Below are positions 1 to 9,560 of a stretch of 18,370 bases of DNA, piece after piece. The stretch spans positions 3,365-21,734 of the forward strand of contig NW_014012880.1 in assembly GCF_000611645.1 (NCBI RefSeq), written 5' to 3'. This DNA comes from Monoraphidium neglectum (taxonomy: Eukaryota; Chlorophyta; Chlorophyceae; Sphaeropleales; Selenastraceae). Each line of letters starts with the position of its first letter. The stretch's first letter is position 1. Under the pieces are notes generated by a model. That model had not been told where the DNA came from and did not search any database. It saw only the letters and a program-made list of their open reading frames with translations. The translations under genes were made by a program, and so were the position numbers.

Positions 1-2525
1 CCGCCGTATCGCTGGCTGCGCCCCGCGAGTGCTGGGCATGCGGCGGCGGCGGCGGCGGCGACCCGTGGGGCTGGCTGGCCGCAATTACGCTGCCAAAAGC
101 GCCCCTGCCGCCGCCCGGCGCGGCGCGCCCAACCTGGGGGCTGACGCTGCGCCCGGCCGCGGCGGCCTCGTCAGCGTGGCCCCTCTGAATGTCTACGCTC
201 CCAAACGCCGCGGCGTCCGCCTCGCGCGGCGCGCGGCTTGACGCGCGCGCGCCGTGCGGCTGCTCCAGTGACGAGGGCGTGTGCTGTCGCAGCGGTGGAC
301 GGGTGTGTGTCGCTGTCGGGGTCGCGGCGGCCTTTGGCGCCGACGAATTGGTGCCCGTCTGCAACCAGGGGCGCCGCTGCACGCGCGGCGGCTGCTGCTG
401 CGCCGCCCGCGACGCCGGACGGCTGCCGTGCGCAGAGGACAGGCCGGACTCGGACGACTCGGCCCCGAGCCCCCGCTCCGCACCCCTGCTGTCCGCGCCA
501 CCACGGCCGCGCACGCCACCGCCCCGGGAGCTGTCCGACGCCGCGGTGTGCGCCGCCGCCGCCACGTCCGCAGCCGTGCGCCCTGGGGTACGGGGAGCCG
601 GCCCAGCCCCGGACCTGGCCGGGCGCTGGGCACCAGCAGAGCCCCTGCTGGATTCCGCCTTGACGCTGCCGCGCGACGGCCCCCGCTCGGCCCAGCTGCC
701 GATGCTGCCCGCGGAACCGACAGCGTCAACGCGGCAGAACGCGTCACCGGCGGCGGAGGATGATGCCCGGGACGCCTCTGCAGCAAGGCCGTCGATTTGG
801 GGCGCGGCTTGTGCGGCGTCGGGTGCCGCTGCCCAGCTGGCGGAGCTCCGCGCGCTGCTGTTCCCTGCCGCCAGGCTGCCGTTACCGCTTCCGCTGCCCC
901 GAGCACCCGCGGCCGGCGCTGCGTGTGTTGGCTGCGTGCGGGACCCGGCTGCCCGCGCAGGCGGATGCTGCTGTTCTCTTGGTGGCGCCGTGCCGCCGAG
1001 CAGGCGGCGAGGGGGTGGCGCTGCTGCAAGGGTCTGATGCTGCTGCCGCGGCTCCGTGCCGTGGCCGCTCTTTCGCCTTGCTGCCGGCCCTTGGTCCTTG
1101 TTGCTGCCCCATGGGGGGCGCTGCGGCTGGTGTTTCAATTGTACGGTCTCTGCTGGCTTTGCCGCAGCCCCTGCGGCCAGGGCAAAGAGCACGTAAAGAA
1201 CCAGATGCTTGCTGTATCTAGCAGCACGCGTTTAACAGGTGAGCAGACACCAGCCACCACTGACAATGCAGGGATTGCGGCTGCACTCTCACCTGTGCCA
1301 GCCGCGGCGCCTGCAGCCACCGCCTGCTTTTTGCTGCCGGACTTGCTGTCCTTAGGCGTTGTGAGCGGCGCCGGCGGCGGCACCACGATCCGGGTGCTGC
1401 TGACGGCGCGCGCACCCCTCATGCGCTGTATGGTGCGGCCGGCTGAGTCCAGGTCGTCGCGCATGCGCTGCACCTCCTCTGCCCTGCGGTGCATGCCGCG
1501 CAACGCCAGCGTCACGGGCGCCAGCCCAAGCGCGCCAAGCTCACGTTTGCGTAGCCGTCCCGGCCCACCGCCATCAAAAGCACGTCACCAGCCAAGCGAA
1601 ATCAGGCAGCGCCCGCACCTCTGCTGCTCCAGCGCGCTCAGCCGGTCCTCCTTCACGCGAGCCTGCGCCAGCGCCTCGCCCGCCGCGCCCAGCTGGCCGC
1701 GCAGCCGCTCCTGTTCCAGCAGGGCCAGGCGGTGCTCATTCACCAGCACCTCCACCTGGGACAGCAGCGGCTCCGCTCGCGGTGTGCGCGACTCGCCGCC
1801 GCCACCGCCGCTGCCGCCGCCGCTACCGTAGCCTCCCAGGCCGCCCCTGTCGCCCGCCGTGCTGCTGCTGCGCTGGCTGCTGCCGCGGCTGCCCGCGTCT
1901 GCGACGTCGGCCATGTGGCGGGCAAGCAGCTGCTGCGCAGCCGCGAGCTCCTGGAGCTCGCGCGGCGGGGCGCCGGCGGTGTTGCTGTCTGACGCAAATG
2001 TGTCGCGGCTGCGGCCACGCATAGGTGGCCGACATATGGGGCAGGGTTTGGGGGCTGGTTGTTGAGCGAGCATTGCGAGCACGCAGGCTCTGTAGGTTGC
2101 TAACAAGCCCAGCAACACCGTGCTGGTCAGCACACACCGCAGCTTCGTACGCGGCCAAGGTTTCAGGATGCTCACGCATTGCTTTCCACGTCCAGGGCGT
2201 GGGCCTTCTTGCCACGCTTGACCCAGGGAAGCGGGCTCCGCTGCGGCGCCGGCGCATCTGCCTCAAACTCTGACTTTGTCGTGGAGCCCGGCGAGGCCTC
2301 CAGCACATCATGTCGGCCCGCTGCACCTGCAAGCCTGCTGTTAATCCAGCCTTTCACCAGCCCGTTGAGTTTGGCCGGCATGGAGTGAGCCACCTCGTCG
2401 CTGGTTATTTTGAACGGTCTGGCCACCTCAGCCTGTCGGTTAGCCGACGTTGTGGTGGTCTTATTGACCTAAGTCATTCGATCACGGGGGCGTGGCCCCA
2501 GCCGGGTCACCCTGGACCTCACCAT
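1..2525 (-). CDS. Unrecognised coiled-coil, Ser/Ala/Gly-rich protein (5' part; 3' end beyond the window)
   Basis: Not recognised as a known family. Proposed exons on the minus strand are 2525-2523 (ATG only), 2432-2176, 2089-1619, 1483-1293 and 1170 to the window edge. All four introns have GT-AG ends and phases agree (0, 2, 2, 1), giving at least 697 residues. The first intron carries a CTAAC branch-like site before its acceptor. The protein begins MAEVARPFKITSDEV, has a CPIC pair at residues 103-106, a Gly-rich linker near 169-185, and a heptad-like charged stretch at about 193-266 (QVEVLVNEHRLALLEQERLR onward) that looks like a coiled coil and crosses an exon junction in frame. The final exon contains no stop in its frame: every TTA, CTA or TCA on the plus strand between 1 and 1170 lies in another register. 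It encodes a disordered Ala/Ser/Gly/Gln-rich region with a proline run near the edge. A role as scaffold or cytoskeletal adaptor would be a guess. The single-codon first exon is the weakest part of the model. Confidence 0.62.
43..60. repeat. (CGG)6 trinucleotide tract
   Basis: A short run of CGG repeats. In the minus-strand reading frame proposed for the left-edge gene it is read as CCG and gives a proline run followed by His-Ala-Gln. It is a simple sequence repeat inside a likely disordered coding region. Confidence 0.7.
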
Positions 2526-3463
2526 CAACAAGACCGTCGTGCAAACTGCGCGGCCGGTTCGATTCGGCAAAATGAAGAGCGTACGGAAACAGATTCAAGT
2601 ATTAGCACTGATACAACACGGACAACGCGTGCTGCGCACTGGCAGAGCAAACTGCGGCAGAAGCAGCTGCTTGCACAACAAGCATGCTCTGGTTGTGGGC
2701 CACCTAGAAAACGACGGGGGCCAGGCGGGGAACGAGCAGCGTCCGGGGCAGGCGCGTGCTAGCCAAGCAAAATTTCCTATGTGGTGACATTGAATATGCC
2801 GAGGTGCACCTGAGCTCGGGAGTGCCTTGAGAGTGCCAGGGCCACAAGGCGGGATTCTCCATCCATCCACCCTGTCGCCATGATGCATGGTACATCCACC
2901 CAGTGACATGAGCAATGCAGGACATACTTCGCAATACTGCATCCCTGGGTCACCATGTCCTTGTGTGCCTTTCCACTGATAGTCATCAATGAGGGTGCCT
3001 CGTTACTGGTTCATGCACCAGTGTCGGATGGCCCTCGTGCGAATAGGCCAGCAACAGCAAAGCATCTTCGCCGCCAAAGATCTGAAAGCTCACTGAATTT
3101 TATTTGCTGATCCTGGGAGTGAACCTGAGTCTGCTTCTGCTCTATCATCTTCATCGCCACCTTGAGTGCGTGGATGGTCAAACCCTGGGGGGTAAAACCT
3201 TGAGACCTCCAACACATTGCAGTCCCTGCTAACGGGCTCCCAAGAACCTTCTTGATGGTCCCACTGCCATCATGTTGGGAGGCCGTGTGCTGCACACACC
3301 CGTGCCCAGGGTGCGCTATGCACGCTGTGAGCCGCGGCACCAGCGGCACTGGACGCTCGCAACTCTGCGGTCGCCCGTCTAGGCTTTGCGTGGTATCTTG
3401 CGTAGTCAGACGTTGCATGATAAGTCCGCTGCTTGCTGAATCGCATTGATCAAGCTTAGTAGG
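2526..3463. promoter_or_regulatory. Divergent intergenic region between the coiled-coil gene and proA
   Basis: About 940 bases with no well-supported gene, less GC-rich than the flanking exons. It should hold the promoters and 5' UTRs of the minus-strand coiled-coil gene and the plus-strand proA gene. GTGACAT occurs at 2784-2790, and CAGTGACATG at 2901-2910; its core recurs upstream of two other genes. An in-frame TGA at 3437-3439 closes the proA frame upstream of its ATG. A 181-codon minus-strand open frame (3556-3011) lies mostly here, but it has no recognisable domain and overlaps proA exon 1, so it is not called as a gene. Confidence 0.55.
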
Positions 3464-6400
3464 ATGGCAGTCGCACGCGAGATGGCGCAGCGGGCGCGGG
3501 CCGCGAGCAGAAAGCTGCAGGCATTGCCAACAGAAGAACGGGTGGCGATGCTTCACCGCGTGGCTGACGCTCTGGTGGCGAACGAGCAGCAGATTATGGA
3601 GGAGAACGTCAAGGCAAGCTCACCGCGACTCTTTAGCTGTCGCGTTCAATCCGACGCTGTAGCTGGCTGCAGGGCGGCCGTGCAGCCTCTTTGGCGCCGG
3701 CCGCCGTCTCGCAGCGTGCGCGCCCGTCTGCTGCTCTGCTGCTGCTCGTGCTGTGCGCAGCATGACGCGACCGCCCATCGCGTCCCCGCTCGGCTCCAAT
3801 AGGACGTGGAGGAGGCGCGTGGTAAGATCGCGGACGCGCTGCTGCAGCGGTTGATTATGAAGCCCCAGAAGATCGCGCAGCTGGCGCAGGGCATCCGCGC
3901 AATCGCGGCGGAGGACGAGCCGATTCGGCGCGTGCTGTCGCGCATCGAGGTCGCAGACGGTGCGCCGCCCGGCACCGCGTTTTTTGTTGCAACATGTGGA
4001 GAGCCGTGCCTTTTGGTGGCTGGGCAGGCGGCCGCACGTGAATGGAGGCTGCAGCAGAATGGCGATCGCCACACGAGCGAGCGCTGCTCCTGCTCTCCGC
4101 GACCCACCTGACGCTCTGGGTGGCCCGGTGCTGGCGGCGGTGCGGTGCCGGCGTGCCCGATCGGCGTTGCACCAAACGCAGTGGTGGCGCTGCCTGGCAT
4201 GCCACCCTGCGCGGCCCCAAGCCCAAGCCCATGCCTGTGTCCCTGCCCCTGCCCCGCTTGTCCTTAACGCCAGGCTTGGTCTTGGAAAAGCAGACCGCGC
4301 CCATCGGCGTGCTGCTGATCATCTTCGAGGCGCGTCCCGACGCGCTGCCCCAGATCGCGTCGCTCGCGCTGCGCAGCGGCAACGGGCTGCTGCTCAAGGG
4401 CGGCAAGGAGGCGGCGCGCTCCAACGCTGCTCTGCACAAGGTGCGGGGCCTGCAGCTGCTGGTCCTCAAATGATGCTGGTGGTGGGCTTGTGTGTGTGAG
4501 CCGCACAAGTATATGTGTGGTGTGTGCCCATCTGATGTGCTTGGGCTGCTTAAAACAGGGATTTTCCATCATCCACCTTCTTGTCGATACTCGCACCCAA
4601 TTACACCCCCCCCACTCACACACACAAGCGCGCGCGCGCGCGCACACAATTGCACATAGCAGCAGTGCCCAATTCAATCCTACTCAACTCAATCCAATCC
4701 AACACAAATCAACCCGTCCTTTACAGGTCATTGTGGACGCCATCGGCGCCCTGGGCCCGGACCTGATCGCCCTCGTCACCAGCCGCGACGAGATCGCGGA
4801 TCTGCTCAAGCTGGATGATGTCATCGACCTCGTCATCCCCCGCGGCGGCAACGAGCTCGTCAGCCACATCCAGGTGGGGCGGTGGTGCAGGCGGCCTCGT
4901 GGTTGAGCCGCGGCTTCAAGGAGAGGGCTCGGCACGCAACATGCGTGTGCCACTGCTGTGGTTCGCAGCCTTGAGGCGCAGCGTGTCGCAGCCTGTATTG
5001 CCATGTCGACGTCGTCGCTGCTCCCTGGCTGTTCACCCTAGCGCCTCCGCCACACCGGCTGGTGCCCTTACAACGCCTTTGCACCCTCGCTCGCCCCAGG
5101 CCAACACCAAGATCCCGGTGCTGGGCCACGCCGACGGCATCTGCCATATATACGTGGACAAGGCTGCTGACCTGGACAAGGCGCTGAAGATCGTGGCGGA
5201 CGCAAAGGCGGACTACCCCGCCGCCTGCAACGCGGTGCGCGGGGGGAATGGAGTGCCGGCCGCGCTGCAGCCGCGGTCGTTGCTGCCGCTGCTTGCTGCA
5301 ATAGAGCCTGTGACAATTTGGACTTGCAAGGCGGCTGCCAGTGGCCTGCTTGCTGCCTCCCGTCGCAAACGCCTGGTGACGGGCACCCTGCGTCTCACGC
5401 GCAGTCGCACGTGCCTGCATGCACATGCCTACATGCACTCACAGGGAACCACACACACACACACGCGCGCGCGCGCGCGCACACACACGTTTGTCAACCC
5501 CCAGGTCGAGACAGTGCTGGTCCACGAGGCCCTGGGGGACGCGGGGGTGGACGCGCTGCTGCAGGCGCTGCGGGCAGTGGGCGCAGAGGTGGGCCGCACC
5601 ATCAGCTCCCCGGCCCAGTGCTCCTTGCAAGGGTCCGCTCGCCGTGATGGGGCATGACCTACAAGTTGTGCAGGACTGGGGAGGCAGTGCTCATGTGAGA
5701 AAACTCCCGTGCCCCCCCAACACGACGACGCCATTTCATCCACCACGTTGCGGTCAGGTGCACGCCGGCGAGCGCCTCGCCGCGGCGCGCCCCGCGCTCG
5801 GCCTGCCGGCCGCGCCGGCCGCGCGCCACGAGTACAGCAGCCTTGGGGTGACCCTGGAGACCGTGGAGGCGCTGCAGCAGGCGATTGACCACATCCACGC
5901 CTACGGCAGCGGCCACACGGAGAGCATCATCACGGAGGACGCGGCGGCGGCGGACGCGTTTCTGCTGGGGGTGGACAGCGCGTGCGTGTTCCACAACGCG
6001 TCGACACGGTTCAGCGACGGGTTCAGGTGCGGGGCGGGCGGCAGTCGTAGGGGCGTGGACCAGTCAATTGTTCGAGTGCATGCCCTGCGTTTGCGAGGCA
6101 TCTCGTGCTTGCTGGATGGTAGAGTACAGCGCACGGATACGTCTGCAGCAGGTTGAAAGGGCAGGCTGTCGGGCTGGGCACGCTAGCCGTGATGCATGGG
6201 AGCCCTCTGAAGCAAGCACACGCAGCTAATCCGCGCCTTGTGCGCCCGTCACTGCCAATCAAACCAACCCGACCTCTACCCTGCACCCTGCACCCGGCCA
6301 GGTTTGGCCTGGGCGCGGAGGTGGGCATCAGCACGAGCCGCATCCACGCGCGCGGCCCCGTGGGCGTGGAGGGCCTGCTGACCTCAAAGTGGGTCATGCG

Positions 6401-6470
6401 CGGCAGCGGGCAGGTGGTGGCAAAGGACACCGGCGTCAACTACACCTTCAAGAAGCTGCCAACTAGCTAG
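3464..6470 (+). CDS. proA: Gamma-glutamyl phosphate reductase (glutamate-5-semialdehyde dehydrogenase), 425 aa, 8 exons
   Basis: This enzyme reduces gamma-glutamyl-5-phosphate to glutamate-5-semialdehyde with NADPH, the second step of proline synthesis from glutamate. Exons are 3464-3613, 3803-3959, 4274-4440, 4727-4873, 5100-5234, 5505-5588, 5758-6026 and 6302-6470; all phases agree and the total is 1278 bases. The protein closely follows the reductase half of plant P5CS. Landmarks are LLKGGKEA in exon 3, [13 protein letters not shown] in exon 4, DYPAACNA ending exon 5 with the catalytic cysteine at residue 250, the family signature [13 protein letters not shown] at 325-337, and [13 protein letters not shown] near the end. 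Length fits bacterial ProA (about 417 aa). An in-frame TGA at 3437 and the absence of glutamate-kinase sequence upstream indicate a stand-alone reductase, not a fused P5CS. No transit peptide is obvious, so a cytosolic location is inferred. Intron 1 is of the GC-AG type. Confidence 0.96.
3614..3802 (+). other. GC-AG intron (proA intron 1)
   Basis: The exon-intron junction reads AAG|GCAAGC, a near-ideal GC donor, and the acceptor is CCAATAG before GACGTGGAG. Splicing here gives [13 protein letters not shown], which keeps the usual family spacing between the EN and DV positions. The only nearby GT donor, AAC|GTCAAG six bases upstream, is also in frame but would remove two residues and is a poorer donor. 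Confidence 0.8.
4617..4648. repeat. (CA)n(GC)8(AC)n tract in proA intron 3
   Basis: A CA run (4617-4626) is followed by an uninterrupted GC alternation (4628-4643) and a short CA run. Apart from one AA step it alternates purine and pyrimidine throughout, the composition most prone to left-handed Z-DNA. It ends 78 bases before the intron's acceptor AG at 4726. The same architecture occurs in intron 5 of this gene. Confidence 0.9.
5450..5490. repeat. (CA)n(CG)n(CA)n alternating tract in proA intron 5
   Basis: Forty-one uninterrupted bases of alternating pyrimidine and purine: CA repeats to 5464, CG repeats to 5480, then CA repeats ending in CGT. It ends only 14 bases before the acceptor AG at 5503-5504, where a polypyrimidine tract would be expected. 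It matches the tract at 4617-4648 in order of blocks. Confidence 0.92.
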
Positions 6471-6639
6471 CAGGAAGGTGCTGCTGATCGGCGGCTGTCG
6501 GCGTCCCCAGCGGTCGGCTCGGTCTGATCCACTTTTTGATGGCATCGGCGAGGCGCCACCAAGTCATACAGCAGCGGGGCCGGCAGTGATTGCTGCGTTC
6601 GCAGACGGTGCGTGAAGCAGCAGCGGCTGAGCGGCGCAA

Positions 6640-6644
6640 TTACA
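6640..6644 (-). terminator. TGTAA poly(A) signal for the NTF2-like gene
   Basis: TTACA on the plus strand reads TGTAA on the minus strand, 285 bases after the stop of the minus-strand NTF2-like gene. It lies upstream of the proA signal on the opposite strand, so the two predicted 3' UTRs overlap. Confidence 0.5.
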
Positions 6645-6700
6645 TCGAAACTGCAACAGGTTTCAAGAAGATCTTCTCTTTGCACATGCATGGCCACAAT

Positions 6701-6705
6701 TGTAA
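6701..6705 (+). terminator. TGTAA poly(A) signal for proA
   Basis: TGTAA is the usual poly(A) signal in chlorophyte nuclear genes. This copy lies 231 bases after the proA stop codon on the same strand, and I saw no earlier copy after that stop. Confidence 0.55.
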
Positions 6706-6928
6706 CCCAACCACGGCAGCCTTGGTTGTGTCTACAATCAACATAGTCTGTGCAGCCACGCGGTCGCAGCAAAAAACATTTGGTCAAACCAATTCGGAAC
6801 TTGGCTGTTCACCAGACGTCTAAATCAACGCCCAGAACAGCGATGCAAAACACGAATGCGATGGTGCTGCTATTTTCAGAAATTGGGACAAACGTTGCGC
6901 AAACAGAGGTGCAGGGTGCCCTGCCCCA

Positions 6929-9560
6929 TCAAGCTGCGGGCACCGGCTCCACGCCAGGCGGCGCCCGCCTCAGCCCGCTGTCCTCGCCCCCTTTGCCCCC
7001 CTCCCTCCGACCGCCCCGCCGCCCCTGCTCCCCGACGCGCTCCCGCGACTCCTCCTCGCCCTCCTCGGACTGCTCTCCTTCCTCGCCACGCCGCGGGCGC
7101 TGCGGCTGGCGGCCGGGGTCGTCCAGCGGCGGGGAGCCGGCCATGGTGGTGGCGACGGCGCCCCAGCCCTTGCGCAGGGGCCCCCAGACGGCCGCCTAGC
7201 GGGGAGGGTGGCGGCGGCGGGGCCAACTTTGTGTACAGCAGGATGATCAAAACGGGCGAAAGAGTGATGTGAGCGGCAAATCGCGAGCCTTGAGAGCCCC
7301 AGTTGCCTGCAACTCATACATCGCGCTGATCACACTTGCTGCGGCAGCCTCACTGAGAAATGGCATCCTCCCCAGCCTCCCCCCAGACCCCACACCCTCC
7401 TCCCCGCTCCGCCCCAGCACCCTCATCCCCTCCACCAACCCCCCCCTCCTCACCTTGTTGAGCCACACGTCCTGGTGGTGCAGGATGGCCAGGCTCCCCT
7501 TGTCCAGGGCCAGGCGCGTCAGGACAGGCAGCTGCAGGGGGAGCGATGAGCGGGCACAAGGCGCGGGCATGCAGCAATGCAGGTCATGACGCTGCCGACG
7601 CCGTTGCGTGCGGTTGTCCAGAAATGGGCGAGAGGCGTGCTGACCCTGACGAGCTCCCCAGCTAATTGGCTCGCAGTCGCTTGAGAGTTCCCTCGTGGCC
7701 TTCAGCTGACACACCAAGTTGCTGAGCCACGTCCCTCCGCGTCACGTGCCTCCTTCCACTCCCTCCCTCGAGCCGCCACCCGCCAGCTCTGGCGCGAGCG
7801 CAGCCCCTAGGGCCTCTGCCGCAGCGGGCCCCTGCTCATGCCCCCGGGTGCGCCGTCCTCACCTCCACGTCTGACCTGCCGCCGACCACCAGGAACCGCA
7901 GCATCCCGGGGTGCTGGAACACGTCTGGAGGGGGGTCGGCGGGGGGGCCAGAGGCGGGTGGGCGCGGGGGAGCTAGCGGATGCGTCCGCAGCTGCTGTTG
8001 TGGCGGCGCACAGGCGGATGGCTTGAGGCCCCTGCTGGCGGGGTGGTGTGATTGCAAGCGCGCCAGGCTGGCACCCTGCTGATCGGCCGTCCCCTAGGAG
8101 ATGCTGAAATCCAATCCATCCGCACAGGTTTGGGAGTTCTTGATCTCGACCTGCAGGCAGCGAGGGCGGGTCAGAGCATTGTGTTGGTATCAGAGAAGTG
8201 CACGCGCTCTACTGGCGCATCTCGGCGACCGCTCTGTGCACACGCGGCGTTGGGAGTCACCACAGGCTGGTGCCGCCTGTGCAGCCCCTGGCGGGTCCGC
8301 TTCGACAGTAAACCAACAGTAAGGACAGAAAGGGTGGAGGTGGTCCAAACCCTCAGATTAGGCAGGCCCTGCCCTGGACATACCTCCAGGTCTCCCTTGA
8401 AGCCCAGGTTGCCCAGGGCGTCAGGGCTGCTGCTGGTCGCCCCCAGCTCCACCGGCGGCTCGTACACGATGCGCACCTGCGGGCGTGTGGTTGGGTGAGA
8501 TGGGTGGATGGAGGGTCCATCGAGAGTGGACGGCGGGCGCGGGCAGCGGCTTCGCTTCGCTGGACATGATGGGGGTGACGCGCATCATGAGGCGCTGAAA
8601 ACAGCACCGTGGCCCTTGGTTGATGCCACTGGGAAAAGACCACGTCATGGGCTAGAACGCAAAGGAGCTGAAAGCGTGCATGACAGCCAGGCAGGGCAAG
8701 GGCGCTGCGCCACGTGGGCTTGGCGACCAGGCAGGGCCGGCGCCGGCGCTCGTCACCCACTGATTGAGTAGTCTTGGGCAGCAGGCTGAAGCGCCGCATA
8801 ATGGCCTCGGCGCCCTGGACACGCATGATCTGGGGATGGAATGGGGGTCAAATGGGGTTGCAGCAATACCGCGTCATGGCTGGGACATCGTCACCACGCA
8901 GCGTGCGGATTCAGGCACGTCAAGGACAGCAAGGTATCATCCTCTGGATGAGACCGCTGAATACCGGTTAACGGAGGGCCTGGGGCCCGCACATTGTTCT
9001 GGTAGGTCGCATTTGGAGCGTAGTGGCGGCGCACGATGCTACGCTGCGCGCCAGGGTCTCGTGTCTCATATAACTGGGGGCAAGGGGCAGCGAATCGTGC
9101 ATGCTTATGCGTTTAGGGTAGTGTTGTGCTGGATTTGGCTCAACAGCGGAAGCTAGCCAATCCTGCAACATGTCGAGCGCGCTGCCGGCCCGTTGCAAGC
9201 AGCTAGCGCCCCTGCGTGCCAGGGGAACGTCCCCGGGGTGCCCGCGGGCAGCAGGTCCAGGCCCCGGCTGCCCACCGTGAAGACGTCATCAACGAGGCGC
9301 CTCAGGCGGGGGTCGCCGACCGGGCGCACAGAGTTCACTTCTGACGAGCGCCCGGCGGTCACGCCCGCGGGGCCGCCGTCTGGTATGATGGACGGCGTCT
9401 CGTGCGCCTGGCCAGCGCGCGTGTACATGTGGCGGCAGGCTGCTTGCGCATCGCAGGGCCGCGCTCGCTGCTGCTGCAGCGCGTGTGCGAGCCTCAGGCA
9501 CGCGGCGCCGCCCTGTGTAAGCAGCGCCACGCCCTGGATCCCACCGGCCAGCTGCAGCAT
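6929..9560 (-). CDS. NTF2-like/SnoaL-like superfamily protein, 319 aa, 8 exons
   Basis: Exons on the minus strand are 9560-9276, 9073-8993, 8829-8761, 8476-8384, 8150-8126, 7924-7863, 7531-7454 and 7195-6929; all junctions are GT-AG and phases agree. The ATG at 9560 follows an in-frame TGA at 9602-9600. Residues 1-95 are poorly defined, with a partly hydrophobic start (MLQLAGGIQGVALL). The core, about 89-231, reads like an NTF2-fold protein: LVDDVFTLYETRDP then HYAPNATYQNNIMRVQG (the helix, 'point of variation' and conserved strand of SnoaL-like proteins), a TYVFQH strand, and LAILHHQDVWLNK matching the 'HHED.W..KPL' ending common in this superfamily. The last exon adds WGPLRKGW and then a tail of about 70 residues dense in Glu, Arg and Gly. 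Such folds bind small ligands or act as enzymes, but ligand and role here are unknown. Exon 5 is only 25 bases. The gene diverges from MON1 and converges on proA. Gene structure is well supported; the superfamily call rests on motif memory. Confidence 0.72.
7361..7453 (-). repeat. G-rich purine tract just downstream of a 5' splice site
   Basis: On the plus strand this is a long C-rich pyrimidine tract, including eight Cs at 7439-7446. On the coding (minus) strand it gives at least eight runs of three or more Gs separated by short loops, beginning a few bases after the donor at 7453-7452 of the NTF2-like gene's last intron. It could form G-quadruplexes in the pre-mRNA. Confidence 0.7.

Noticed and set aside
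189..1037. 282-codon plus-strand ORF at the left end
   Set aside because: Cys-rich, unlike any known protein, and antisense to the minus-strand exon that splices in phase to the coiled-coil exons. High GC makes such shadow frames common.
797..1831. 344-codon plus-strand ORF
   Set aside because: It runs antisense through two exons and two introns of the minus-strand coiled-coil gene and has no recognisable features.
3011..3556. 181-codon minus-strand ORF in the divergent intergenic region
   Set aside because: Its upstream end is antisense to proA exon 1 and no domain is visible. One stretch (HALKVAMKMIEQKQTQ) looks protein-like, but that is not enough to call a gene.
4610..5490. Microsatellite-bearing stretches as mobile-element remnants
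   Set aside because: No terminal repeats, target-site duplications or coding remnants flank them; they sit in ordinary introns of proA.
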